A DNA stretch of 64,000 nucleotides from Wuchereria bancrofti (GCA_005281725.1 SSBO01000007.1:5180031-5244030), one strand, 5' to 3'; counted from the first letter of the stretch, positions 26,127 through 44,400 are shown. The notes: generated by a model not told the origin, from the letters alone. Numbers and translations: made by a program.

Positions 26127-26872
26127 TCAAAAGCCCAGGAGATCCTTTGTTGCGGCGATGATGTCACCGTTATGTTCAATTAGCTTTTTCTCCGCCCGAA
26201 TTCTTGGCAATTCTAATTCATCCATCTTAAAGATTGTTAGGTTTTACGTATTGAAGATTCTAAACAAAAAGGAAAATGAAAAAATATAAAGCCACGACTG
26301 TGACAGTCTTTCCCATTTCTGCGACGCATAATTTTTTTTTTAAATGTGTCTTTGATTTAGCAGCTAGAATGCATACAATTACTGTGCTGCATATTTCAGG
26401 ATAATGCAAAGTTATCCCTTCCTGTATACAACATCAGTAAAGTATTGAAAAGTTACAAATGACCAGCTGTTATTAACTTATTAATGACTGCAGCTAACGC
26501 CAGCATTTTTGCACAAAAGGACAATTGGTTTATCAGTACCATAACTTACGATAAGCAGTACGTCCTCTTTCTTCACATTGACAACTTTCCCGCTTTCTCT
26601 TCGTGGTCCACTAGGTCCACTGATCAAGCTGTCAAGTTTCTCATTGGACACCTCTCGACCGATGTCGCTGTCTTCATTGAAATCAGTGACCTACAGAATC
26701 ATGATTCTTATAATTATTTTTGTAATTTAATGATTTTATACCAGTAACTAAGGCATAAATAAACCTTTTCAAGATCAGCCGCAGCCCAATCCTTACTTTT
26801 TGATGTATCTTTAGGCATTCGATCCGTTTGATCTTCGACCCCATTTTGCTCATCTTTTTCTCTCTCTCTCAT
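26127..26872 (-). CDS. HYPK: HYPK (Huntingtin-interacting protein K, NatA regulator)
   Basis: A small protein that binds the ribosome-associated N-terminal acetyltransferase NatA and restrains it; it also has chaperone-like activity. Three minus-strand exons, 26765-26872 (ATG at 26870-26872), 26550-26690 and 26127-26225 (TGA at 26127-26129), each join in phase 0. Junctions are GAAAAG|GTTTAT with TCTGTAG|GTCACT, and CTTATC|GTAAGT with CTTTAAG|ATGGAT. The 115-residue product matches the family: an acidic/basic N-terminus, the conserved AAADLEKVTDF, the NVKKEDVLLI helix, and a C-terminal UBA-like domain (MDELELPRIRAEKK, then GDIIAATKDLLGF). The family length is about 120. Its longest open frame lies antisense, which hides this gene from simple ORF scans. 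It is arranged head-to-head with the FAM174-like gene. Confidence 0.93.
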
Positions 26873-27143
26873 CCTACAACAACTTTATTAATCAGTCAAT
26901 AACCAACGACAACCCCCTACCCCCACCAACAGCCCTATCTCCAGGAAATAATCCCTAACCATCCTGGTAACGAAAGCAAGCAATCCTTAATGTAACATAG
27001 AGCCACCGACAAACGAACTTGCTGATGAGAACCGCTTTTTAATAAAGTGGCATAGACATGTTTATTGTCAACATGGAGCAGCATTTACTGGACGTTGGCG
27101 GCGTGACGTGACGTGGAGACTAAAGTGATGTTCCGCCTGTGAG
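26873..27143. promoter_or_regulatory. Shared divergent promoter region with TGACGTGACGT motif
   Basis: Only 271 bp separate the start codons of HYPK (minus) and the FAM174-like gene (plus), so the two promoters must be close or shared. TGACGTGACGT at 27104-27114 contains two overlapping TGACGT units, the core of CREB/ATF bZIP sites. The patch around 27090-27120 is GC-rich (TGGCGGCGTGACG) against the AT-rich surroundings. The regulatory role is inferred from position and motif only. Confidence 0.5.
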
Positions 27144-27993
27144 ATGTATACTTCCGCTATGAACGTAACACGTGTGGATACATCCATATCGATAGCTTTA
27201 CACAAACAAGGAGCCTTTGATATGGATAGTAATGCCATTTACAGGTATTATATACTAGCCATTATCATATCTGTAACACCGCCATTATTAATGCAGTTGT
27301 CAGTGATATTAACATATCAGACATAATAGTGAAAACATTGTGGTGGCCGTAGAATATTCCAGTCAGCCTTATATAGTTTTAATCAGTTATTTGCATATAA
27401 AGATTCCTTAGCAACTAATGATGTATGGGATAGACAGTTCGCACTGCATATTTCATCTTTTCTATGCAGTGGTAATTAGAAATGTAGAAGAAAGTCATGC
27501 GGTAAGTCCGTTGGCTAAATGATTTCGGTAACAGTTGATTTATTGCAGATCGCTATTGGTGATAGGTCTTCTTGTAGCGATTATCGGGGTTTGGATTGTC
27601 ATGAAAATTCTAAGGTAACTATTGTTGATTTATTACGGGTCATTATTGGTGATAGGTCTTCTTGTAGTAATTATCGAGGTTTGGATTGTCATGAAAATTC
27701 TAAGGTGACTGTATTGCAGTTTACAAATAAAGCATATTTCTAGGTGGAAACAAAATACTAAAACGAACTGGACATAAACTACAAATTAGAAGTGTTTATG
27801 ATGGATATTCATACCCTTTATACATTGCAGAGTTAGGAAAAACGAAATCCGTACTCGTCGGTATGATATTTTATCAGCAAAACAACTTGTTCCGGAACAT
27901 AATGGTTCTGAAGACAGCGATGACGAATTATTTGTTCCAGTACGAAGAGGTGATTCCATTAGACATCTTATACCAGCGAACACACTCCAGTAA
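27144..27993 (+). CDS. Small single-pass membrane protein, FAM174-like
   Basis: Three exons, 27144-27244, 27549-27614 and 27831-27993 (TAA at 27991-27993), join in phase (AG|A at both junctions) to give 109 residues. The order is: a short N-terminal region with an N-glycosylation sequon (NVT), a membrane span encoded by exon 2 (SLLVIGLLVAIIGVWIVMKI), then a basic KVRKN-type anchor, RRYDIL, and an acidic EDSDDELF tail. That order (span, Arg/Lys-rich RRYxxL, acidic DDExxF) resembles the FAM174 (DUF1180) family, whose members affect plasma-membrane and Golgi organisation. No signal peptide is seen, so a further 5' exon may exist or the start may be wrong. Exon 2 is duplicated 90 bp downstream (see repeat). 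The FAM174 assignment rests on the C-terminal half only. Confidence 0.65.
27534..27713 (+). repeat. 90-bp tandem duplication carrying the membrane-span exon
   Basis: Copy 1 is 27534-27623 and copy 2 is 27624-27713, about 90% identical. Each unit holds the 66-nt exon plus flanking intron. In copy 1 the exon (27549-27614) has acceptor TTGCAG and donor GTAACT. In copy 2 (27639-27704) the donor remains (GTGACT), but the acceptor is changed to TTACGG, losing the AG. Confidence 0.95.
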
Positions 27994-28060
27994 GGGTATT
28001 TTTGAGTAGTACGTATTTTTATACATATTTTATTACAAATTGTGGTCGTCCTCTGATGAA

Positions 28061-28217
28061 TAATTATTAGTTTTTTCTCATCTTCTTTAATCATTCATTT
28101 GTCCAGTAATAAATTTATGTTCATGTTCTGTTAAAAATAATTATTAGTCTTTTCTCATCTTCTTTACTTTAATCATTCATTTGTCCAGTAATAAATTTAT
28201 GTTCATGTTCTGTTAAA
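28061..28217 (+). repeat. Tandem duplication, 77-bp unit
   Basis: Two adjacent copies (28061-28137 and 28138-28217) share TCATTCATTTGTCCAGTAAT and flanking sequence; copy 2 has a small insertion (CTTTA). They lie in the 3' UTR or downstream of the FAM174-like gene and include AATAAA in each copy, so the poly(A) signal may be duplicated. Confidence 0.9.
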
Positions 28218-29611
28218 TTTCTTTTATTGATTCCTTTTTTTTATTTACTTTTTTTCTGTTCAATATTCTGCGGTATTAAGTGGCGAATATGCAGTTGCAG
28301 TTTTGTTTTTTGATATTGGTTTCTTGTCGTCAGCGCTTCAATTGTTTTGCAGCGAAGTTTTTTTATATTTTTCATATTGATATAAATGAATTAACTCGTT
28401 CTTTTTTAAATTTCATGTTAGCACCATTGAATGAATTGTTGACGACATCCACGGTAAGCTGTGTTCGGACTTGTTTCGGTAATTTGTGAGCAATTAATTC
28501 TCTACATGAATAGTTTCAGTTTTCTCTTTTTGTTTTGAAGTATTTGTTTGTCATATAATGAGTTAATTGCATATCAGCATGATTTTATGTCTATTTCATT
28601 TAATTGATTAGCAGTTTGAGTCAGCAAATTACTCATTTTTATATGCCAGAATAACCTGCACGATATTTCATTTCTTTTCAGTAATAAACTGTGTTAACTG
28701 ACTTGGAAGCAAGGAACTCATTAATTTTATTGTATCAATTTATACGGATTCTGAAAACATCACAATCCTGCTGATTGGGATTTTGACATATTATGCGCTA
28801 TGGTAATAAACTGTAGTAATAAATTTTTTTAATTTTATTATAACGGAAGTTCGGCCTATTTCAAAGCTAGTTTGACTACTTCACTGAACGCGTAAGTTAT
28901 TAACATTTGCTAGAATAAGATAATTGTCGCATTACTTTTATGTTTCCTCCTTGATAAGTTAGGAAGAAATTAGAACTGTTTGAAAATAATCCTCTAGTTA
29001 CACTTTCCTCTTTTTATAAACCATGATATTCTTGTAGTTCAGGCCCAACCGTTAGAACTTCGGATTGTCAAATTAACGACCTACCTTTATAGCAGTTTGC
29101 TGCACTACCATTTCTTAACAGAAATAATAAATGGGTGCAACCTCATATGTACACAAAATTGGTAGTGTATTTAGCGATAGACGCATTCGTCATGTGGACT
29201 GCTTTCCACTACTAATCGTTATAATTAACCCTGTCAGGCGATGTTTGCTTATCAGAAGAGCAGAGTTGAAATTTTCAATTCGTGAGAAAAAGAAGCGCTG
29301 TTCGGGGTGTTTTTATTGACTTTTTTTATCCTACAGTGATGTAGGAAGGAAGTGCATTTTTTGTCTTATTTCGAGTTCAATTATAAAAAATTGTGTTTTT
29401 ATTGATTCACTCTTCCTTCTGTGAACTCAGTTACAGTAAGCTACAGTTGAGATATTCTTACAGTGACAGGTATGACTTAATAAATGAAACGCTTCCTGAA
29501 TATGTAATTAATAATGCAATAAATTGCTACTATTTTTAGCGGATCCTTAAGCAACAAGAATCTCGCGAAATATAGCCATTGGATTATGCTATCCTTAATG
29601 TGTTAACTGAC
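28218..29611. other. Intergenic stretch without a recognised gene
   Basis: No supported gene. I looked here on the minus strand for the missing downstream exons of the pyruvate kinase fragment (the [17 protein letters not shown] exon) and did not find them. Open frames at 28280-28489 and 29131-29319 look like chance frames. Confidence 0.5.
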
Positions 29612-30114
29612 CCTCAGCTCGGGTAGGTCTTGGCTTCTTGGTCATTGATTCAAGCATTTGAGTAGCACACACTACGGGCTTTCCCACTAAATTACATCGT
29701 GCGATTAGCATTTTCTGCGCTGCGAATACTTTCTCAGTGGGAATTTCGATACCCAAATCACCGCGTGCTATCATCAGTCCATCTGCCTCTCTGATTATCT
29801 CATCTGCGCTGAAAGCCATAACAACACTTTCTTTTTCATTTATCAACAAAACAACAACCTGCATCTTACCGCATTTCAGAATAAACTTGGAACGACAGTT
29901 TGTTAGTCCGAAGCAACTTATTTTCACTTTTGGAAATTTGATTATCACCTACTTATCATTAACTTGCAATAATTAGCTCTTACTTTTCAATGCCTTCCTG
30001 ATTTTCAATTTTCGCTATAATTTTAATAAATCTTCCGTTCTCCCCAAGAATACGTCGTATTGTACGTACACCTTCAGCGTTTCGAATAAATGACGCAAAT
30101 ATCATATCAACACT
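29612..30114 (-). pseudogene. Two-exon pyruvate kinase fragment
   Basis: Two exons on the minus strand, 29984-30114 (131 nt) and 29612-29808 (197 nt), encode an internal piece of pyruvate kinase: [23 protein letters not shown] (catalytic Lys of the family signature), [12 protein letters not shown] and PRPTRAEG. Exon lengths and phases are exactly those of the matching exons of the full gene at 36336-36466 and 35984-36180. Both frames are open and the splice sites look usable (GTAAGA, TTTCAG, GTCAGT). No upstream or downstream pyruvate kinase exons were found next to it, so it cannot make an enzyme alone. It is on the same strand and ~4.5 kb downstream of the full gene, with a decayed retroelement between. 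A partial tandem duplication is the simplest reading. Confidence 0.88.
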
Positions 30115-30558
30115 CTGTAGAAAATTTTTCTTGAATAATATTTTAAATTATTTCCAAAGAGTTTAACATTCCTTTAGTTTGCGGTAATGCTTTTCCCAGC
30201 ATTGTTGAAAGGCAAACCTATGCTGCCAGTGCAAAACAAATTTTGCATTGGGAGGTTTCAGAAATGAAATGATCAGGGGACGTTGAGAACTTACTGCTCA
30301 TCTTGGTAGGAACAAATATTTTATCTTTATGGATCTCTTATGGTTTTGGGAACTTTGGAAGTTCTAATCAATGAACTTTGGACCAAAGTAAATCTGGCAT
30401 GTCAATTTCTATTTAGTAAGTTCTATAAGCAGAACTTATTGCAAAAAACACAAGTCTTTGAGTTTTACTAGTCTTCTTCGTATTAGTTGTTGTATATGTT
30501 TGCGGTGTTGTTATAGTTTGAGCCGAAGTTTCTTCCGAAAAATATCGTGGATTAGTCC
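30115..30558. other. Stretch between the pyruvate kinase fragment and the retroelement
   Basis: No gene recognised. It may contain the left border of the retroelement, but no long terminal repeat pair was identified. Confidence 0.4.
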
Positions 30559-32458
30559 GTGAACAAAAAGAACAATATTGCAGTTCCTAGCTTCTCCTTT
30601 AGGATTCCCAATTCGAAGTACGATGCCGATCAAATTATTCTTTCAAAACCTTTGGAAAAAGAAAATAAGTTGGAGCCAGTAAATAAATATAAAAGACCAG
30701 GGAACATAAAAGAAATTTTTTCAGATGCTTCCTCAATTGCATATGCAGCTTCAGTATACTTTATTCAAGATAAGGAAGCTTCTTTGGTTTTCGCCAAGTC
30801 AAGAGTTCTTTCCATCAAGGGTATAACTATTCCTAGATTAGAACTATTAGCCGTGCTGTTCAGTTTGTTATTGAACAAAGGGAATTAGAGAATACTAATG
30901 TCACCACCTTATGGTCAGATTCCAAATGTGCATTACACTGGATACAAAATCATTTCGCCTACTACTGAAATTCGTTCAAAATCAAGTTGAAGAGATACGA
31001 CCGGAAGAAAAAATAATTAAATGGAATCTATACTATGAAGAAGGAGTATGGAAATCCAGAAGTCGCCTAGAAAACTCAAAATTAGACGAACAAGATTTAC
31101 ATCCCATATATCTTCCTAGACGTAGTCGTATAACCGAAATCTTTGTACAACGACAACACGAAGAGCTGTTTCATGCTGGCTGGAATAGCTCATACGGTTT
31201 CAAGTTTGAGAAAAAGATTTTGGATACCTAAAGGAAGAACAGAAGTTAAAAGAGTTTTGAATAAATGCATGAGATATAAACGGTGGAAGGTAAAACCATT
31301 TAAACTGTCAACTATGCCTAATTATCCAGCATTTCGAATAAGACGATCACGAACATTTGCATGAGTTGGCTTGGATTATCTAGGCCCTGTTTCCGTCAAA
31401 ACAGAAACAGGAGTTATAAAAAGATGGGTTGCTTTATTTACATGTCTTGCTACTAGAGGAGTGCGTTTAGAATTAGCAGACAGTTTATCTGCAGAAAGCT
31501 TCTTGAATGTTTTCAGAAGATTCGTCGCACGACGCGGCTATCCAGAAATAATTCTAAGTGATAATGCGGATCAATTTCAATTAGTTTTTCAAACCTTAAT
31601 GGATTAAGAAACACAATTGACCGAATTCCTAGCTAGACATGGAGTAAAATGGAGAAATATAATTCCGAAAGTGCCTTGGAGCGGAGGAGTTTACGAACGG
31701 ATAACTGGCTCAGAGAAAGAAACGTTAAGAAAGGTCATAGGTAGGAAAGAAAAGGAAGTTGAAAATAGTGGAAGTTGAAAGCATACTTAATACTTGCCCA
31801 CTAACCTACGTAAACTTCGACGATTCCACAATCCTAGGACCTATTGATTTTATTATACCAGATGTATGTCTAAGGATACCTAACTATTAATAATACCGAT
31901 GATCAAGATGATTATACTCCTCATAAGTTAACTCAAGAGAAACTTATCAAATATTGAGCAAAAACAACAGAAACTCTGGACATTCTGGAAAATATGGAAG
32001 GTAGAGTGTTTAACTAGTTTAAGAAATACACATAAATCTCCAAAAAGCGGAGAGATTAGAGCTCCTATTAAAGGAGAAATTGTAATAGTAAACGAATCAA
32101 ACGCTCCTTGTGGTACCTGGAAACTAGCAAAAATAAACTCAAGAAAGCGTAGGATAATAAGATAAAAGTGCTCTAATAGAGTCACCACGAGAAAGATTAA
32201 TGAATCGACCTAGAAATATGTTATATCCATTGGAAATTGAACAGAAAGAAGAAACGAAGGATCAAACAGCAACATCGAAGGATAGACACTACAAATGAAA
32301 CTAATGAACAAGAGATACCCATAGCTCAACAAACTAGAAGTGCCGCAAGGCTAAAACAAATTTCAATAAAAACGAATAACTCAAATCCTCCCGTCCGAAA
32401 TTTCCTATTAAACTTCCGCGTCGGGAGTAACGCAGATTTTTTATATCGCGAACTCTAA
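30559..32458 (+). mobile_element. Decayed BEL/Pao-type LTR retrotransposon (3' pol part)
   Basis: Pieces of a BEL/Pao polyprotein occur in order but in shifting frames. RNase H-like: FSDASSIAYAASVYF, AKSRV and IPRLELLAVLF at 30700-30870, then LWSDSKCALHWI at about 30910. Linker: WKSRSRLENSKL at about 31050. Integrase zinc-binding region: GIAHTVSSLRKRFWIPKG. Integrase core: GLDYLGPVSVKT, CLATRGVRLEL and GYPEIILSDN at about 31370-31570. Then WRNIIPKVPWSGGVYE. Stops and frameshifts break it at about 30886, 30950, 31230, 31362 and 31605. The gag, protease and most of the reverse transcriptase are absent upstream, and no LTRs were recognised, so it is a truncated dead copy. It separates the pyruvate kinase fragment from the full gene. 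Confidence 0.88.
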
Positions 32459-34605
32459 AATATTATATGCATATTAAAAAAATAAGTAAAAGTAGAAAAT
32501 AAGGGTGAGATATTCTATGAACCCTTCGCAAAACAATGTTTATATCTTAAATTCTTTCCATTGCTTATGCTGTAAACCATTTACACATTGTTTCCTACTC
32601 TCACTTTCTACTCTCAATCATTTTTTTTATATATAATATTTTAGATTTCGCGATATTAAAAATCCGCGACAGAGCTATTCCCAACACCTAAATCTGGAAC
32701 ATCAGGACTGTTGCTAATCATACTTTTATGTTTAACATTCGGCCTTTCGTAATTTCCCTAATATTAACCTAATTAAGTGTAGCTGTAAACTTTAAAATTT
32801 TGCTTCAAAGTTAACAACTCTAAAAACAAAGACTGAAATAATGCTTGTTAAGCGAACTCTTTCGGGATTTGTTGTCAATATTTCCACATTTCAACGGAGC
32901 AGATTCGACAATATAAAGTAGAAAAATGATTACCATTTGTTTCTTTTTCGAACCTTTTAAAATATGAATATGAAATTTTCTCATTCAGTATGTGAAATTC
33001 ATGAAACATAAGCATAGGAAGTTTTACAAAATGCATCTGACTTTGGTAAATGATTTTGTACTTTCTAGAAACCCATCTCCTCATATCAATAACATTGTTA
33101 ATCTCAATGCTAATCCCAACATAAACCTAAAACTCTATGCTTAAATTGAGACTAAACCATGTGTCAAAAGCAGTTATGAAGGTTGAAGAAGTAACTGGCA
33201 ATGTTACTCAGTTGAGAACTTTTCATTTTGTCGCCAATGAATCTCTTTTTTGAAATGTTTCGTTGATCTATCCTCATTGCCATGAAGTGAATCTCGTGTG
33301 CACTTTTTCAATATACTTTCATTCTTTAGCATGTAGTTACAATGAAGACATACTATTAAATTCTTTATTGAAACTCTACTGAATCCAAACTGGAGAACTC
33401 CTCATTCCATTTTAATACAAAGAAAGGTTGCAAAAACTCTCTAATCAATCCCAAATAGAGAAAACAGAAAAAGCATTCAGAATTACTAAAAAATACTGAA
33501 AATATAACTTCTAACAGAGTGAGAAATAGAGTGAAGGATACAAAATGTGTGCAAAAGTCGCTTAATACATAATGTATATTCAAAGGAACATTTAAAGCTC
33601 AGAAAACAAAATCACTGTGTTAACGGTAGTCCAACTCAGCTTAAATTTAAAATTGCTGAGTATACATGCCGATATTTCTAAAGTGAAACAAAAGTGAAAC
33701 AAGAGTTATGTGAAACTAGAATTGCCAGGAACATTTTATTATTGTTAACTGAAGATCCTCTAAACAAAAATAACTATTTTTATGGATCGAAGCAGAACAT
33801 TTTCCAATTGCTGAATCATTGTCAAAAAGTCAAGGAATTCTTTGCATGAAATGATTTTTTGTAATCAAAGTTCTAGACGGTAATAATTGTAATCATGTTT
33901 TCTTAAAGTCCAATGACAGTATAAATCTCGGTTTTAGCAATTAAAGTAAAAGGAAAACAGGTAATGAGCTCAGCCCTTAACTGGTATGAAATTTGCTCTA
34001 ACTGGTATAAATTTCGGAAAAACAAAGATATTATTAGACATAAAAATTGCTGTTAATAAATTTATCAAGTCTTATTAAAATTTAGCTAGATACTAATCAG
34101 AACACAGCATTGACTGTGAGCAGGAATACTTCTTCACACTTAGAAAAAATTGTGGTAAATAACACTATTTAAGAATACTGCATAAAACAGATTCATTAAT
34201 CTGGTAAGCCACAATCTGTTTACAAAATTTCACCTAAAAAGAAAGGGCAATTTTGGAAATAATATATCTGAAGAGATTCGGGATAGAGATTGCTGTTGAG
34301 AAGAGATAATATTGATCGACGTCGGAAATGAACTGGACTTCTAAGCGAATAAACAGGCTGAACTGGAAATGAACTGCGACTATCAGCACCACTTTTAAGG
34401 TACCTTGATGATACGTAATGTGTTCGTGTGTCCAGCGCCTAGAAAAATGCTTTTCTATTCAAATAGTATAATCGCACAAAATTAATTCATTTAGTTGAAA
34501 TTTTGAAATTCCTTTTATCTCATCAGAGTTGTTTTTTAGTTGTAAACATAGTTGTTTCAAACTCGGTATTCGAACATGACTTTCAAATTTTTAGATGAAG
34601 AGACC
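32459..34605. other. Stretch without a recognised gene
   Basis: AT-rich sequence between the retroelement remnant and the 3' end of pyruvate kinase; it must include the kinase 3' UTR. Minus-strand open frames at 32875-33084 and 33365-33583 have no family similarity. Confidence 0.5.
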
Positions 34606-40647
<6,042 letters not shown>

Positions 40648-42293
40648 TTTCTTATGATGCTGTTCCTGGGAAAATTTATTAGCAATCAACTTTCTGTTTC
40701 CGAAGGAATATTCTCGAGCTGATGCTTCTGACCCTGATCAAGATATCGACCTCACTTATCCTTTTCTAACTAATCTCTTAATTCAATCAAATTAAATTTT
40801 ATAACAATAATACTACTGATTACTAGGAAAATGCCTTTCAGACAATTCCCAGGCAATCAAGAAATGTCTTTCCACATTATAATCAGTTTATCATTTTTAA
40901 GATAACCTGGAAAAACAATTCCCTAATAAAGCCAGCAAAAATGATAAATTCGGTCTTATCTCAATGCTAACTTGTTACTATATTGCAAAGAAAAGAGTTC
41001 AAATCAAAATGAATCAGCTAATACTATACTGGAAGATTTCTATTTTTGCACTTTCATATTCCTATAAACTGGGAGAAAAATCAAAAGACAAAAATCATCG
41101 TAAAACTGTTAGTGCTCCAACTCCCAAAATTTCCAAATAACTAATAATGATTCCTAAATAAATGAATTGAATAAATGAGTAGATAATTCCTAACATAACA
41201 GAACACGTTTAACTGTAAAGATGACAAGAAGCAAAACGAGTCTTACTTTCAGAAAAAGTTAGCTTTAAATGCGAATTAGTTTTCTTCCTTTTCATAAAAA
41301 AGGACAGGAAAGAATAGAAATTTTTTGCGTTCTCGTTTAAACAGAGATGACGTGCAGAGAGATGAAACAGAGATAACAGAGATGGAACAATAAATTCATG
41401 AATTTCAGGATTTCATTATTTCAACCTTTAGCACTTCATGCACTTTTCTTCCTAATCCCCATACTACTTCAGAAAATTTCAAATTGAAATGTGTCTCATA
41501 TTAAGTAGTGTTGTGCCGAAATTCGTTATTTTCAAAGTGCACTATTCAGTTTTCAACCTAATTTTTCACTGAAACAGCAGAAATGTATAAATGAAGGGAA
41601 AGAGGAAGAGAGAAAGAAGAGCGAACAACAGGTGTACTTCGTTGCCCATCAATATATTTACTGAGCACCTGAGGATGATGCACTTCCTTCCTGTTTTGCC
41701 CGTAACCCGCCGAGATACACTCTCCGCCTAATTTTCCTCTCCGTTCCAACGAAAGTTCAATCTTGCATTCCTTCTCAATGTTCTCGCAACATATCTACTC
41801 ATCTCTTTCCCCCAAAGGTCATCGTCATTTGTTGTTACTGTTCGTCTGCATTCATCTATCATTTCAGATATCAACGCGGAAAAATTCATATCATCAGAAA
41901 ATGAACGATTTTGAAAATCAAGAATGTGGGGCATAGATGTTCCTCAAATTTCCAAATATTTTCCACACAATAAAATCGATAAATGGATTGCCATTCTGGA
42001 TCTTATCCCAATTGGAATGAAAGGTGAGATAACAATGATAAGAAATGAGACGATAAGGGAATGAAGAAGTATGTGTGTTAACAGAATTAAAGTACATCAA
42101 TATATTTGAATAATTATGTGACAAAGACACAAAAGACCTTTCATACAACGTAGTCACACATCCTTAACATTTATTTAAGTAATACTCAGATAACTTTTAT
42201 CTTTGACTATGAGTGTAAACATTGATGGAAAAGAGCGCTTGCAATAACATGAATGAATGCATAAGGAGCGCTTCTATACTTCTCATATACACG

Positions 42294-42325
42294 CTGTGTG
42301 TGTGTATGTATGTATGTGTGTGTAT
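42294..42325. repeat. (TG)n / (TATG)n microsatellite
   Basis: A TGTGTGTG run followed by TATGTATGTATG and TGTGTG, in the presumed intron between the two 5' pyruvate kinase exons. Confidence 0.9.
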
Positions 42326-44400
42326 CTCTTTGTCTGTCCATATACCAAATAAAGTAAGTAATTTGCGATGGAAAAAAAAAATATTTCAGCGAGAGAGATC
42401 AGAGATAGGTCGAGTTGCGACGATTCAAAACAGAAAACAACTTGCGCCAATAAGAGCTACGCAGCGCTTATGAAATTGTTTACGAAGACGGACTGTTTCT
42501 TTCTTATCATTACTTAACTATTTCTGCCTAGAAATCAGCTTAGCTTTAGTTTCTACAATGCTCATTCAATTTTCCGCTTAAAAGGGGGCAGTAATTACCC
42601 AAAATTTTCATATGAACGAGGAATGTCAATCACTTCGCAGCATCGAAATAGCAACAACTTAACGACTTTCTTATTTAACCAAATATGAAATCCAATATTT
42701 TCTATGTTAGAATTTCCTTTTAGACTACTTACACACAATCTCTCTTTAACTACTTTAAGTGAAAGGAAGCTTTGCAAAGTTCATACTTAATAATTTGAAT
42801 TTCAATAAAAACTCCAACGTGTGGATCATTTGATAAAAATTGCGAGTTATTCTGATTTGAAAACTGATGTAGTTTTCGGTAGTTGGAAAGTAAGAGAACA
42901 ATCTAAAATTTCACTAAGTTTGCATGAAAAATGAGGTGAAAATATGCTTGGAAAGAAGTAATGATAAGCAGTAGGGAAGGGGAATAAGCCTAGAAACTAG
43001 AAACATAAATTTCTTAAGACTACGCTTTTGTAGCAGCATTTCTTGTCACTTCCTTTTTCAACATAATAAAATTTCTATATTTCAAAAACTTTGGCCATTT
43101 GCAAAATTTTTCATTATTTATATTCGAGGAGCAAAAGAAGTTGAAATTTACGTATCATTTTAAAAGTTTAATATAAGAAATGCAGTAAAGCACAATGAAT
43201 GTTTACTGCTTAACTATTATTACTGGGGGCCAAGTTAAAACATCATATGAGTCAATAAAGCCTGATAAATATACAGATGACAACTGCTCCACTAGTAATA
43301 TAATCCATCTGCATGACAAACAAATTCGCTTATCTAACGGTTCTTTTTTTCACTAACAACTTCCTGTCCAAAAAAATAATGAGCAACACTGCCTATGCTC
43401 AAGCAACCGGCTAAAATCAGGGGATTAATCAGTTTCCAAGAGATAACTACAGAAATTTATTTCTCTCAAAAAATTTTAATGCTATGTGAAGGATTATAAT
43501 TCGGTAAATGATGAGAATATGAACATATTATTCGAGGAATTGCAAATAAGAAAGAAAGATATTAGAGGAAGAAAATCTCGGTTAAAATTATTGATTTCTA
43601 AACAATTCATTCATTACATGTCTAAGCTACTAAAATCAGAGGTAAAATTTTAATTAGATGATAGAGAGTATCTAATATTTCAAAATTAAGCAATCGAAAC
43701 ACTAACATTATATCGATCACAACTACTATTGTTGAATTTCTGCTTCAGACGATGATTACAGTGTTAGGTAACTATTGCCTATGAAGCATTCTAGTAACGA
43801 AGTGTTATCCTAGTTGACAAATAAGCAAAAACAGATTTGGGGTACATATATGCCGGAAAATGGATTTCGGAGAGTCAGGAGAGCTGCATATATTCAGTAA
43901 TCTTTCATAGAGCATTAATAAAGTGTTGTCAACTTACTAATAGATGAATTGAATTGATGCTCCAACTGAGATGTTAAGCTTCATAAATCAAAAATTTAGC
44001 GGAAATATCGGACAAAAAACAGAGTCCAATAGAAGATTGATCAATAAAAAAAGAACAAAAAACAAAATTTGCCTGTCTATTTTTAGCAGTGAAATGGTCA
44101 ACCTGTCAAGAATATTACTTGAATTGTAGAAATATAAACCAAAAAAATAGAACACACTTTTTTACTAATGTAAAAATGGGATAATCTACTATCCCAACTC
44201 TCAAATTCTCTTCTAAGGCTTCGTAAGCGAATGAGCCATGTTTTTTTTTCCATAGTAATTAAATTCAACGAAGTATGCCTTACTCACTTATAAATCTTAA
44301 ATGCTTCTTTAGCTTCAAACATTTATTTGGCTTATATTTAACGCTGTTTTTAATTGCTAAATGTTCACATAAACAAAAGAATGAAGGCCAAGAAACTAAC

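Noticed and set aside
26484..26747. 87-codon plus-strand open frame
   Set aside because: Shadow of HYPK exon 2 on the other strand.
27519..27743. Plus-strand frame with two copies of a Cys-containing repeat (SSCSDYRGLDCHE)
   Set aside because: Wrong frame. The in-phase reading of the same DNA is the membrane span joined to flanking exons, and the repeat is a genomic duplication.
41558..41934. Two overlapping minus-strand frames (SRYVARTLRRNARLNF; GYGQNRKEVHHPQVL)
   Set aside because: They look less random than most, but overlap each other. I could not find acceptor and donor sites that place either in phase with the neighbouring exons.
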